NCBI RefSeq assembly: GCF_003945595.2
Contig: NW_024104452.1
Span: forward strand, 310,001 to 374,000
Reading direction: 5' to 3'
From: Pipra filicauda
Taxonomy: Eukaryota > Chordata > Aves > Passeriformes > Pipridae
Length of the DNA: 64,000 bases
The notes under the pieces are model-generated. The model was not told the DNA's origin, searched no databases, and saw only the letters and a program-made list of their open reading frames with translations. A program made the position numbers and the translations under genes. Positions 39,410 through 51,608 of this stretch are shown here, piece after piece (within the stretch, counting starts at the first letter, position 1; the number at the start of each line of letters is the position of its first letter).

Positions 39410-39835
39410 GCTGGGATGTGACAGGCTAGATGGTTAGACTGCTGGAGAGGTGAGAAATTTATTGGACTGTTGGCCTTAAAGGCAGCACTGAAGGGGTCAC
39501 AGCCTACCTTGAAACTGGCTCTGGTGGAGATCCTGAGAGGTCCATCCTGGGACCTGTCCTATTTAATGGCTTTACCAGTGACCTGGATGAGACAGCATGT
39601 GCCCTTGACTAGTTTGTGGAGCACAGCAACTTCTAGGGTGCTATCCAAATCCTCAAAAAAAAAGAGTGAACGTTTAAAGAGAGCCTCCCACACCGCAGGA
39701 ACGAGCCAGTAGGAACTTCAGCAAGAGCAAACACAATGTCCTATTACCAGAGATGGGATAACTCTCTGCAGTGCTGCTGACTGGAGACTGATTGGCTGAG
39801 GAGCAGGAGGACAGGAGGTTGGACTGGTGATCTGA
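39410..39835 (+). pseudogene. Internally deleted CR1 LINE copy, plus strand
   Basis: An old plus-strand CR1 remnant. Translation gives the reverse-transcriptase block ILGPVLFNGFTSDLDE around 39541-39590, equivalent to the GSVLGPVLFN...DLDEG motif of CR1, then breaks at an in-frame stop (39608-39610). Around 39710-39800 the text resumes with NFSKSKHNVL-like and TGD-LAEE-like blocks matching the post-palm region, and ends with GGACAGGAGGTTGGACTGG (39808-39826), a CR1 3' UTR phrase. Stretches between these landmarks are missing, so the copy has internal deletions as well as stops. It is more diverged than the copies at 21 and 30 kb. Confidence 0.8.
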
Positions 39836-41292
39836 ACGACTTTGTATTTTTTCTTGCTTGTGTGAGACTCTCAATATTCTCCAACATTTTGTGCAAGGCA
39901 GCAATAAACAGTTGTTAAAGAGTAAGAATGTGCAAAAGGAGGAGGTTTGCATCTGGTATTTAGAAGAGTCCACATCGTCTCTTCACCTTTCTCTCCCTTG
40001 CCCTTGAGTAGCACAAGTAGCAGAAACCCTGAATTAATTTTCATCCCAGTTGTGCCATCCTATCTAAAATTCTTTCATCTGTCAATGCTGAGGGCTAAGC
40101 AGGGAAAATGGGGTGACGTGGCAGAAAGGGCAGACCCGGTACTGCTATGAAGACAAAAGCGTCAAGATAGTCCTTGAAACCTTGGTCTTTCAGATTAAAG
40201 AATGATATGTTACAATCCAGATTGTAACAAGAGATTTTCACTCTGATTTTCTCTATAGAAAAATGACAGAATTTGTCAGTGCTGAAAGAAGCAGCAAACC
40301 AGTACAATCAAAGTCAGAAAAATCCCTATCAGGGCATATTTGTCTGCAAACAGCAGCAACTGGTGAGGGCTGGGAAGAAAAGGAAGAAATGTTGAAATAA
40401 AAGACTGAGGCAGAGTAGATCACAAAAATTATATATGGTTCTGCAGTAGAGTAGCATCACTGAGGGTGAATTATATGACAGAAAAGAGAGAGGAGAGCCT
40501 ATCCAAGAAGCAAAATAGAATTATCAAAAGTACCTGACGAACCTGTTTTCAAAAAGTACTGTGCAGGTATATAGAGGCTGGAATCCGATCAATGTCACTG
40601 AAACTCAATCATCTAAGCACATAAAGGCAGATGTGTTGAAATCAGTGCAAACTAAGCACCCACCTCTTTATCCATCATAAAATTCCTATCAAGCATTCTT
40701 CTGCAATGCTGATCACTAAAATTACTAAAATTACTGAAAAAGTTGACTTTATGCCACTTTTAGAAATGACCTTAAAAATGGGTTAGAGTTTTTGAAAGGG
40801 TTATCCATAAGTTTGATCTTTTTTACCAGCTGATACCACCTTATTTGTCTTTGACTGCCAGAGTGGGTAATATTGCCAGTTGTGTTAATATTAGCGACAG
40901 TTCTATTGCTAGAAACTTCATCTTTATGACATGCCATTCTGAGTGGGCAGCATTTGTGAAAAATGTCCCCTTGTATTTGTTGTTTGTCGTACCTAAATAT
41001 GTGCATATTATTTTAAGAATATTTCTTATGTAGCTATGTAATATCTCTCCATGACTGTGACAAATCTGTCTTTTGTCTGAAGAGAGGTTCAAATTTCTTA
41101 ATTCTCATTTGGGGTGACTTTAATCACAACATCGTGTTTTTCTCTCCTCTTCTGGGACATTTATATTACCTAACTGTGCAGCTAGATTGCAACTCTCCAT
41201 CTGTAAAATGTTTCTTTTCCTCCCCTGGAATTTGGCTTGGATTCTAGTTCTAAATTTAAATGGAACTCCATTTTCCTTGTCTAATAACCACT

Positions 41293-41432
41293 GAGTAATT
41301 AGGCATTTACATAGAAAAAGAATTATCTAAAGAAATGTGTTCCTGTAAAGGGCATTTTTAGCACATTTAGATATGTGCCTGCTCTGCCAGGTCACCTGCA
41401 GTGTGCGGGAAGAAATCTTAAAGAGACAGATG
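41293..41432. repeat. Copy A of a short duplicated non-coding element
   Basis: Similar to 43819-43965 in four colinear blocks: GAGTAATTAGGC (41293-41304), ATTATCTAAAGAAATG (41322-41337), TTTAGCACA (41357-41365) and GTGCGGGAAGAAA (41403-41415). The first 42 columns align without gaps at 32 identities by my count. It is not CR1, not LTR and not simple sequence. It may be an ancient, partly conserved repeat or a duplicated regulatory element. The TAATTA core is a homeodomain-type site. Confidence 0.55.
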
Positions 41433-43226
41433 TATTTATACATATCCAGTCCCTGTAATTTGTAATACTCTCTTCTATTATTTGTGTATCTTATCTCTTT
41501 CATATTACTGGAAAATGTTCTTAATTCATAAAAGAGACATTTGTTTCTAATGGAGTGGCACATTTAAAGGTTCACATAATAATATCTTTACAGAAAATGC
41601 AACTCTGTAGCTAGTGGGTCTTTGTGGTTTTTTTTCCGCAGTATTCTACAGCAAACAGTACCTGGTTGGAGGTGCATCTCATTCTTAATAATTATTTCCA
41701 TTGTCTTATTCAGATTATTTTCTGGCTTACTTCTGTTCTTGGTCAAATTTGTGGGCTGATATTTGGAATGAGTTAGGATAAAGTTCTAATAGGTTGCTGT
41801 ATAGTGCTGTATAACTTAAGGTGCTTTTCAGACTATGGACCTAGTAATTTTTAATACTGCCAGTGAGGATTCCACCATTGCATATGTCTGCACTGCAATG
41901 GACTATGGAAATTCCTGACCAGGTCCATTACTGGAGCCATATGGTGGTGCATGTGGTTCACAAAGGATGGACACTTCAGAGCGTTTGGGTGCCCCTTGCC
42001 TGCACTGCATAACACAGAACCCTACAGTGAAACATTCTGGTGCCTGTTCTCTTCTCTAACTGCTCTCCTCAGCTGGTGCTGCACTGACCTGCAGTGCTTC
42101 ATTTCCCATACCAGCTCCAGCAGTTAGCCAGGCTCTGGCATGTTTGGCCTCATTTAGTGTTTCCCTCAGACTGGGTCCAGCTCACATCCTGCTTTCATGA
42201 GTAGACAAGATGACTGACTGGTGTTTCAGAACAGTCCAACTGGAACATACAGGGTTTTATTTGTGCTGGACTGAGTTTAATCCAAACAAACTGAGAAAAA
42301 TCATCAAAGTTCTACTACTGAAAAAATGTCTGACCTAACTTTGACCATTTCACATGAGAAAGCTTAGGAGCACTCACACGGGCAGCTCAGCTGCCAGATC
42401 AGAGAGTACAGCTCTTTCTGGAAGAGAAGAAATGATGATCATGTGGAGGAGACAGTTTCATCCATAAGCAAATGCAGACAAAGAAAGGAAAAGAAAGTTC
42501 ATGTATAGATGGTCACATCATAATGTTTATTAGGCAACTGGCAGTAATCTTAAAGTTTTATTGGACGTTGAACTAGAGGGGCATGGCTTCCTGTTTTTCT
42601 GCGATTTGCATCCTGCTTCACTCTTTGGTCCACAGAATTCCCAGTTTCCCTTTATCTGGCCACAGTGGCTGAATCATTGGCACTCACCAGCTGGCTTGTG
42701 GCTGCTGATTTATCATCTGAATGTAAGAAGAGGTGGGAGGTAGCTGCCTTCCTTTGGGATCTCACTCTCTGTTGTGGAATTACAGTCTTTGGAGAGCTAT
42801 GAGATCCTTGAGCTCTCTGTCTCTGTGTAAATTTGAAAATTGATCAGTGGCTTCAAAAGCCTCTGGGAGTTAAAGGTCCGAGGACCAAAAATCGTGTGAT
42901 TGTGTGCTCTTCATTTCCTTAGGAAGTCAGGATAGCAAGTATTTTCGAATTTTATTTTTTATTAAACTATCTCTCAAGCAAAAGATTAGATGCAGCAGCA
43001 AGAGAATTGTATGATATACAGTGTAAATTTTAAGAATATGGGAACAAATAAAGGCAAATGTCACACAAACTGATAGCGGTGGCCTCTTGGGCTAAGGCAG
43101 TTCAAGACCAGATGTCATAAAAATCTTCATGAGACCATTAGCTCTCTCTTTGTAACCATCCTGCTGATTGTTTCCATGTCATTTTTCATGAAAATCTGAA
43201 TGCTTTTTCTTTCAAATATTGACAAG

Positions 43227-43262
43227 GGTTTAAAAAAAGGTTTAAAAAGAGGTTTAAAAAAA
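43227..43262. repeat. 12-bp tandem repeat, three units
   Basis: Three consecutive 12-mers GGTTTAAAAAAA, GGTTTAAAAAGA, GGTTTAAAAAAA followed by a partial GGTT. A small minisatellite-like array made by slippage. On the minus strand it yields a repeated leucine/phenylalanine/asparagine peptide that is not a gene. Confidence 0.9.
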
Positions 43263-43818
43263 GGTTATCAGTGCATGAGTTCTTTGTAGTCAGTAATTCC
43301 CAAGGCAGCTGTGAATTTGGAAAAGCAAACAGCACTTGCAGAATGTATCTTGGAGATAAAAACCCAGACAAAAGCTCCTTTTCTGCAGATACGTGTTTGA
43401 TGGGTGTGAACCATAGAAAAACTCGGTAGTGGCTAAATTATTTTCCTTTCTCTGGAATGGAACAGAAAATGAGCTCTGACCAGCTTTTATCAGTCCAAAA
43501 ATTCAGAATATGCATGTGAAGCACCAGTAGAGGGCATTAGCATTCCACGCAGAAAGGAGTGTTGTGGTAGTCAGAAATTATTTAACATATTTACTTCAGT
43601 ATTAAAGTTGTAAAAGCTATAAACTGTCTGCTTTTGCATCCTCCGTACATCATAGTATTGCCCATTTTTAACCCTGAATGTGTAGGTTCATTTAGCTATT
43701 TTCGTTTAAGTGGCAATAAGTAAAGCCTCTGAAAATTTTCATATCCCTCATCTGGAGAGTAGTTTGCAGCCCATTCAGTATTCAAATGTAGCACTATTGC
43801 CTCTTTCTGACAAACATG

Positions 43819-43965
43819 GAGTAATTAGGCTTTTCTATAGACAAGAGATTACCTAATAAATGACCTTCTGCAAAAGGCTGTACTAAAATGAAGTAAAAGG
43901 CATATTTAGCACAAATGATGGCCAAGCAATAAGGTGCAGGAACAAAAGAGAAGCTTTACATAGTT
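43819..43965. repeat. Copy B of a short duplicated non-coding element
   Basis: Partner of 41293-41432. Blocks in the same order: GAGTAATTAGGC (43819-43830), ATTACCTAATAAATG (43848-43862, at the same offset of 29 bases from block 1 as in copy A), TTTAGCACA (43905-43913) and GTGCAGGAACAAA (43934-43946). Relative to copy A it has about 22 extra bases before TTTAGCACA and about 17 fewer after it. Strand orientation of the family is unknown; both copies point the same way. Confidence 0.55.
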
Positions 43966-46899
43966 AATCTGTTTCAGCAGCTTTCGAAAGAATGAAAAGG
44001 CTTGCTTGTGGTTTACTCCAAATGTAATTATAAGTCTGACACTATGTGTACATTCTTAAACGCAGAATATGATGGGCTGCTAGTCACATTGGCCACCAAT
44101 TCCCTTGAAATCATAGTTACACCCAGAAAGAAACACACTCACATTTCATAAGACACGTATCAGCTGTGTTTGTTTCAGACAGATGTGAACAAAATGTGAA
44201 CAGCAAACAGATGATAGAAGATAATGGCTGAGTTGCATGTAGCTTATCATGTCTTTTTTTCCCCTATATACTCACAGGGATATCAAACAAAAGAATTGTA
44301 AAGAGACTCTCTTTGAACTATGTTTTTCATAGAATGTCCAGTTTTGGTCTCAGATTAAGCAAGTTTCAAAGTGCACCATGTGCAATCAAAGCTCTGTGTG
44401 TGTATTCTGACATCCTTTCACTGTCTATCCCTTCACCAACTTCTCCTACCTGCCTCTGGAAGAGAACGTACCACTTACTGTTCCTTCAGAATTAACCTTA
44501 GTGTTTGAGGGATGAAAACGTTTCTTTTTATCTGGCAATGAAGCCAAACCTTCAGAAAGCTAAAGCTTTCTTTTTCTCAGTACTGAAAAAACCCCCATAG
44601 TTCAGTCATAGAGTCTTGCAAATGCTTAAAAAGTGAATTTAGAACTTTTCAAGCTGTTGTAAAGAGAAAAAGGACTGTGGGAGTGTTCCGGGCCCTGAGC
44701 GTTTCCTGGAGCAAATAAACAGTCGTGGGTTAAAAATCCTCAAACTAGCCTTGAATCTGACTACTTTTCTCAGCATGTCAGCAGTCCCTAGAAAATGCCT
44801 CAGGCTCATTTACTCCTGCTTGATCAGATGTGTCACAAACTGGGATGGTTCAAGTGCTGGATTTTTACCCATCCTACAGCTCTGCTGATTCCTTGTTTCT
44901 GGCTCTCTCCAGAATCCCTGATCATGGACCATTTAGAAGTGACATGGAAACCCAGCCTTCACTCAAAATGTCAGGGCCATTTCCACATGCATCCATTACT
45001 GTATGTGAAAGATAAAGAAATCAGAGGCTGGTATTCTCACTGTTTAACTCTCAGTTCCTACTTTAGCTAAGCTCCTACTTTAGGAGACAGCTTTCATTAA
45101 ACTGTTGGAGAAAGGAGGCTCCTCTTGAACAAAGGACTGTGTGAGGTCCTCTGTCAGTGCAGTTTTACTTCTCCCATTATATTTTTCCAGTATCAATTGT
45201 GGATTTTTTAAAAATAAAATGGTATGCAAAAAAAATTTTACCTCTATTTTTTTTTTGTCAGATTGCTGAGATTAGTTGCTAAACCTGTGCTTGAAATGTT
45301 TCCCTCTCTCACTGTAATATATTCTAACATGAAGAACAGATTCAGGCCACTGCAGAAGATAAAGAACACTCTAAATTGAGATTTTAGGTGTACTTTGTTT
45401 TCTCAAAGCATAAACAGAAGAGCTGTTTGGATCTCTGGTCTGTAGTCTCCAAGACTTCTTCGACCCCTTGGTATTTTGGGACCTATAATGTGTCAGAGTA
45501 ACAAATAATTTTTAATGCAATTTTTGGTTCAAGGTTATCTTAGAAATTGATGAGAAAACTTCCAACAGTTCAAAGCATTAATAAGCTCTTTTAGATGCCT
45601 TCAGCTGAGAATAGAGAAAAGTATTTTTTCAAATGCAAATACAATATATAGAGTATCTCAGTTTCCTAGGGCTTTTTATCAAGGCACTGCTAATTATTAA
45701 GATAACAGGACAGATCTTCCTGGGTCAAGAAGCCTTGTCCCCTCTCAGTCTTAGCACAACCAAGTCATTTAGGCACAGGTGATGATTTACTGAGAGAGAG
45801 GGAAAGATCAGGAACAAGCAACATAATGCAGTGATGGCCAGCTGGCATCAATTTAATTGTTTTATTTCTGCTAACCTCGTGTGTTGCTTTTTCATTTAAG
45901 CAGTCCTGTAAAAATGTGTGTTTTTCCCAGACATGGTTATACCATGATACAACTTGTTGGCTCTTGGACAGCTCTGACTGGTCTCTCTTGAGTTCTCTAC
46001 TTTCAGTAACAGAAAAAAAAAATGGACTTTTACCTTGCTACAGATGCAATAATTTAGAAAAAAAGGACTGAGTTTTCCTTGCCAACATCACAGCACTGGT
46101 AGTCAATATCACTGTGTACTGTAGAAGCCTCACTGCAGCTATATTTTTATCATCATCATAAAATTATTTTGATTTTAGCTGGCCTTTCTTCATTGGTCAA
46201 ATAAAACCACCTCAAGATATCTTCTGGCCACTAGTATCTTTTTGGAGTAAATAGATAATTAATTGTGATTTTGAAATTGTGTTCTCCAAATGAAGCCAAG
46301 ACATGGAGCAGAAGGCAGAAGACTCCAACTTTTAAAATTCATGCAGGAATGAGTGTTTGTTGAGTCTCCCAGCAGTCTATATTGCTGTGCCCTTCTGAGA
46401 AGATCCACTCCTCTAATCATGGTTCAGCATAATCTGTGGCACTGTGTAAATAACCAGTAATGATGGACAATTTCCTGTTCAGGTGATTTTTTTTTTTTAT
46501 TTGCTTCTACACAGCTAGGATTTTGTCCTAAAACTTTAATAGGGTTTGAGGATGTTTGGCGCTGCATCGGATTGGACTCTTATTTCCTTGTTTTCTTGAC
46601 TGGATCCAAGAACATAAAAAAGGATATCTCACTTGAATGAGAAGGAAATGACCCACTTTACTCTTGCTCTGCCCCCAGGTGCAAACATAAGGATCAGTAA
46701 AAAGATGTGCCTGTCATTATTGTTCTATTTAATAGTTTACACTGCTCTCATAGGAAATGAGATAAGGAAATGCATTTTTTGCCTTTATGTTGAGAGTGCT
46801 CCTTTAAACAATAAAGGGAAAAGTAGAAAATGGCATTTCAGAAAAAGTTAAAATATAGCTCAATAAAGCCCCTCTTTTGTTTTGGCAGCTGTGTTGTTT

Positions 46900-47030
46900 C
46901 TCCTTGTATAGTTGGTTAGAGCATGGTGCCAATAACACCAAGGTTGTGGGTTCAACCCCTCTACGGGCCATTCACTTAAGAGTTGAACTCAATGATCCCT
47001 ATGGGTCCCTCAACTTAGAATATTCTGTGG
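46900..47030 (+). mobile_element. tRNA-Ile-derived SINE with CR1 tail (TguSINE1-like)
   Basis: The 5' part is a degenerate tRNA-Ile: TTGGTTAGAGCATGGTGCC (46912-46930) matches the D-arm and anticodon-stem wording of tRNA-Ile, the anticodon-loop equivalent keeps AAT (46931-46933), and the RNA polymerase III B box GGTTCAACCCC (46949-46959) is intact, followed by CTACGGGCCA of the acceptor side. The A box is altered and the first dozen bases have diverged, so the 5' edge is approximate. Directly after comes a CR1-type 3' tail (TTGAACTCAATGATCC, then GGGTCCC and AATATTCTGTGG to about 47030). A tRNA-Ile head fused to a CR1 tail is the architecture of songbird TguSINE1, mobilised in trans by CR1 machinery. 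It is not a functional tRNA gene because the acceptor stem cannot pair. Confidence 0.87.
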
Positions 47031-49512
47031 AACATTTTGTAAAATAATCTACACATCTATCACTTTTGCTCTTCACTTATGCAGTGTTTTGTGAGCACAG
47101 GTTATAGGGGTAGATGACATACATTGTCTTAGTGCAATTATTTACAGGTATTTAATGTCAATAATTATTGCAATATTGTTAGTAATACCTAATATAATTC
47201 AAATGCAAAATTTTAATGAAGTTTAGCAAAAGATTGTATTATACCCCAAACTATTTCATAACATTTTTTTTATTTCTCATTTTTTATTGTATAAAGAGCA
47301 ACTGTATTAATGTCACATAAACCATTGATTTATGCAATGATAAACCTGCACAATACCAGTGACAGTTAAAAAGAAAGTCTTCAGCTTTGAAATTCTAGAG
47401 ACTAGTTTTCTTCTGAACCTAACTTAAAACACAGCTTCTGCCATTTTAGGGAGTCTTTGTTTGGATTCCTGTAACTTCCAGCAAAATGCAAATGTCTTGT
47501 GTAACATTATCCTATAGGACAATAGTTGACAAATAAATGAAATTAATAAACATTAGTATCTGATGTCATTTTAATATCATTAAAGGCATGAGATCCTGAT
47601 CTTCATCTGAACATTTTGCTTGAGATGTGAGTCATTCCTGAAAGCTTTCTGAATTCTGAAGACTTATTTTAAATAAGGCTGATGAGTATTTGAAATGGAA
47701 GTTCTGTCTGTGCTTCAGGTGAAGAATGTGCAATAGACCTTAGAACCCAATTCTGCAAAACAATTAAAATTACATTTAGCTTTGAGATCATGACTTGCTG
47801 CCTTTGTTTTGTTGCTCCATTTAATGGCTCTTCCTGCTGTTATATAATTCATTCAAGATGCAATTTGGGATCTGTGTAATTTGCAGACAGCTCTCATATG
47901 GCAGTAATACAAAGTCTTCCTGGAATTAGCATAATAAATATTTTTCTTTATAAAGAGTTGTACTCCTGCTTGATCTTTAATGAATTTTAAGCTATATGGA
48001 AGTGATACTCAAATCCATCCATTCATCCATCGATAGTAACAAGAAGATTCTCCTCATTTATACATAATAGCTGGCTTAGGAGAAAAAACAGATATTATGA
48101 GATTAAATATCTTCTATATAAAATTTTCATTGCCCAGTGGGTTACGAATAATATCTGTGAAGATTTATCAATCTTAAAAGTGAGTGTTTCTTAGGTTTTC
48201 TTCTCAAAGTAAAAACTGTAGCACCAACATGGCACAATATGACTGCACTAAAAAAATGTTTTAATTTTTTGCCAGTTTTAATCTACACTACTTGGAGATT
48301 TTCAGGGACCACAGTTTTCCAATGTTTAGTTTTAGAACCAAATTTTGTCTCTTACCATTTTGAGAAGAAAGCCTGGACTGCAGGTTGTAATGCAGATACT
48401 TGAACCCCACATAGTGGGGAAATAAATGAGGTTGGTCATCAGATGTTAGGAGAATTTGCCAGAAAAAGCAGCAGTGGATGTTTCCTTTTTGGTACCTGCA
48501 TTTCCTCTGAGCCACACTTCAAACTGATTATTGACCATAGCAGCCAAAATATATTAGATTTTTTGACAGAGTTCAACTAATCCCAAAGAGGTCAAAACAG
48601 CATTAAAGTCTGACTGTATTTTAAATGGAAAGCATGTGGGTGTTCTATGCTTCTCTGCAAGATTCTTTTAAAATACTTTAAAGTTTAGTAAAAGCCTTCC
48701 AAGTGTAAAAATACTTGGGAGGGGTGGCTTTGCACCTTTAGAGGCTGATTTTTGAAAAGCTTTGTTACATTGTCTTTGGCTGCCAGCAGCTGGGAAGTGA
48801 CAACTGAGGAGTTCCATCTAGGAAAGATGGGGAGACTTGTACACAGTCAAGCTCTGTGTCTGAGGCATCTGAGGAAACCTCTGGCCAGGCTACTCCTCCC
48901 AATATCATTCTTACTGCTTCCATTTTACAATGAGCTAAATTTTTGTCAATTATCAGTCCACATCCCCTTTGCAAATGCAGAAATTTGCCAAAAAAAATGA
49001 CTCCTTTTGCAGACCTTGAAAGGGATATGTGTCAGGAGACACCGCTCTGAAACTCCTGATACTCTGTGTGAGCCACACCTCCTCTATTCAGAGGGAGAGA
49101 CTAGAGGTGCCTGTGCAGAAACTGAATAAAATGGAAGATTGTACCATGAGTGCACAACCGTTTTCTTTTCTGGGATCTTTCCAGGCTGACTTCCTTTTCT
49201 GCTCTGGAAAGACACAGCAAAACGCAAATTCATCCTTTGCAAACTCTGAAACATATTCCCACACAAAATAACAACTCTTTAAAAGGAAGATCTAGCTCTG
49301 AGACTATTGTTTAAAATGGCAGATTAATGCCAAACGACATTTTCTTTTTATAAATTAGATCTGCAACAGTTCTCACCACAGTCCTATGATGTTATCCTGA
49401 GGAATCAAATATTCCATTATCCTAGTGCTAGGAGCAACCAGAGTTATAGATTGAGGAAGTCTTGCACAGATCACTTGAAATCTATCAGTGGAAAATCTGG
49501 AAGGCCAGATCT
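47031..49512. other. Non-coding unique DNA
   Basis: No gene seen. AT-rich, with a complex passage at 47560-47960 that reads like a candidate conserved non-coding element (several ATTA cores, few homopolymers). A short ATCC run lies at 48014-48030. Confidence 0.55.
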
Positions 49513-49925
49513 TGAAACAGGAGCCAGGCCTAAAAGAGTTAGCTGAGATATTTTGACCTGCTAAGAAACCCCAATACCTGTTTTGCTAGAAGAACATTTT
49601 AGGAGCACTGGTTAATATCGTGTTCTGTTCTGCTCACTGGACCAAAGGCCTTATTATAGAAAGAATAGGAGTAGTACACACACAGTAATAAATTAAGTAA
49701 ACTAGACATTTGAATAAGACATAGAAGGCCCAGAGCCAGGATTTTGCAAGCTTGAAGAGTTCAGGTCGCCTAATTGAAGAGGTCAAATTGAGGAAGACAT
49801 CTATGGTGACCACCAGAGGGATGAAGGCTTGAGGAGAAGACTGCACATGTCTTTAAAGACTCCACCCAGAGACTAGCCTACTTATTAATATGTGTGTTAA
49901 ATGATGTAACCATGTATCTAAACTG

Positions 49926-49932
49926 TATAAAA
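49926..49932 (+). promoter_or_regulatory. TATA box of the solo LTR
   Basis: TATAAAA inside the LTR, placed upstream of the LTR's AATAAA as expected for the retroviral core promoter. Transcription would start about 25-30 bp downstream, near 49955-49960, giving a short R region. Activity is unknown. Confidence 0.6.
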
Positions 49933-49999
49933 TGGCTTGCTTTTGCGCTTTCAAGTCGAGCAAGTTTGTCCAGCGTGAGCTGGCTTGCTCCCAATGTTG

Positions 50000-50005
50000 A
50001 ATAAA
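50000..50005 (+). terminator. Polyadenylation signal of the solo LTR
   Basis: AATAAA followed by a mixed sequence with T-rich elements before the LTR end at about 50067. It is the canonical position for the LTR's 3' processing signal and could end transcripts that read into it. Confidence 0.55.
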
Positions 50006-51393
50006 CAAATACCTTGCTGCTTAAAGATACAAAAGTCTCTGAGCAGTTCTTCATACTGGATTTTTCAGATTCAGTCTGAGCAGGTCTAATTATTTGTGAG
50101 GACTATTAATTAGCACTATTTTCATGTAGTGAATTTTTTTTCCTTTGGTATTCTTGAACTGTGCTAAGTGAATTTCAGAAAGGTGAGGCACTTACTCACT
50201 TCTTAGATGGTTTTGGTACAAATAAAATCAAAAAGTTACTTTTTAATGGTGATCCTTATGACCTCATTCCAGATATTCAGCTGAATTAAATGGTTGTGCA
50301 ACACATGTAAAGTATGAAACCATGAAGGGGTGATAACATTGATGATGATTAATGTTGATTTTTTCAGATGTACATTCAAAAGTTTGCAGCTTGGGAGATA
50401 TCCAGTGGCTATAATTTTCCAAAGGTTTCCTCTGGCTCCTAGGGAGGCTTAGGCAGTGTGGAAGACAGCTCAGGCACTGTTGGAACTTAGGGCAGGTACT
50501 TGTGGGACTCTGAGTCTTGGTTTCCAGGAGCCAGTCTGGCAGACCAAGAGGAAGTGATCTCTAGAGTTAAACTCTGCATCAGGCCAGTCCCCTCTCATGA
50601 AAGGCAGCATCATACACTTTAAAGGATAAAATATCTTGATTGTAGTGCCCTTATTTCAAACTGCAACTACATGGGGAGGGGCAACTGACCATTAAGTCAG
50701 TTCCCATCTAGATGGATACTTTTTATCAGCAACTGAAAATAAAAAAAAATTAACTACACTTCAGTGATCATATCTGTGATTGACCACCCATTCCCAAAGA
50801 GCAAAAATAATGGACCTCTCAAGAAAACCCTACAGTTTGCATGCAGCATTTTCTTGTAAATACAATGCAAATACTTGGTGTAAAGCCTTGTATTTATAAA
50901 GCCTTATTTATAAAACAAAATCCTGTGGTACAGGGTAGGATACCAGGCATAGTATTAAATAAATTTACTGCTTTATGTATGTCATGACTGGTGTAATACA
51001 GATCAGTCTCTGACTGCCCACTGAATGCAATATGATGCTTAGAGGTGAAATGCTGCTGAAGCAACTGTGACCCTGTTGAAAACACACCAGTTTATTTTAA
51101 GAACAAAACAAAATTCCATTCTGTGTCAAAGCAAAACTGTTACAGATGAGCAAGGCTGTCCAGGAAAGTAAATTACAAGGAAGTAAAGAATAAATGTATT
51201 ATAGAGTATGCTGGCTGTAGACCAAGCAGTACATTTCATTATAATTGGCCTGTTGAAAGAATCGATCTGTGAGTACAATCTCGCTACATCAAACCAAAAT
51301 ATATGTTATAAATCAGTGGAGCTGTATCATTTGAATATCTATAAAAAGAATGAAGCCACTCAAAACTAACACTGTTCAGGTAGGATGTTTTTG

Positions 51394-51421
51394 TTTTTTT
51401 TTTTTTTTTAAAAAAAAAAAA
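51394..51421. repeat. T16-A12 self-complementary homopolymer pair
   Basis: Sixteen thymines directly followed by twelve adenines, a perfect inverted repeat with no spacer. It can extrude as a cruciform and is a likely site of length variation. Confidence 0.9.
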
Positions 51422-51581
51422 GGGCAGTGTTTGCCTTGAGAAGAAAAAAGGGGCTTGTGAGCCTATTCCTTGAAGTGAATGTTGCGAGTTAAGGAGCTGG
51501 GCATCTCATCAGGGCAGGTATTAATGTCTACATTACTCAGATTGAGATCCAGCAGGCTGGGTTTCTTTCTTTATCTGTATG

Positions 51582-51608
51582 ATGTCTTCCATGTCTTCCA
51601 TGTCTTCC
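51582..51608. repeat. 9-bp tandem repeat, three perfect units
   Basis: ATGTCTTCC occurs three times in a row without change. The identity of the units suggests a recent slippage event. No gene overlaps it. Confidence 0.9.

Larger units (their letters stand above)
39836..46899. other. Non-coding unique DNA with a duplicated short element
   Basis: No gene seen. The stretch holds two diverged copies of one roughly 140 bp element (41293 and 43819) and a 12-bp tandem repeat, listed separately. A frame of 91 codons at 44795-45070 has no recognisable features. Confidence 0.6.
49513..50067 (+). mobile_element. Solo LTR of an endogenous retrovirus, plus strand
   Basis: About 555 bp with the order of LTR signals on the plus strand: TATAAAA at 49926-49932, then a polyadenylation signal AATAAA at 50000-50005 about 74 bp later, then a pyrimidine-rich end TTTTTCA at 50061-50067. 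The proposed 5' edge starts TGAAACAG (49513); preceding GATCT and following GATTC agree only in part as a target duplication, so that edge is uncertain. The content around 49570-49800 resembles avian ERV LTRs from memory. No retroviral coding sequence lies on either side, so it is a solo LTR left after recombination between two LTRs. Confidence 0.7.

Noticed and set aside
44690..44730. AATAAA with GC-rich lead that might be an LTR end
   Set aside because: No TATA box, no LTR wording upstream and no termini; a lone AATAAA is expected often in AT-rich DNA.
46912..46968. Functional tRNA-Ile gene
   Set aside because: The D-arm, anticodon and T-arm wording is tRNA-like, but the 5' acceptor strand has decayed and a CR1 tail follows directly, so it is a SINE.
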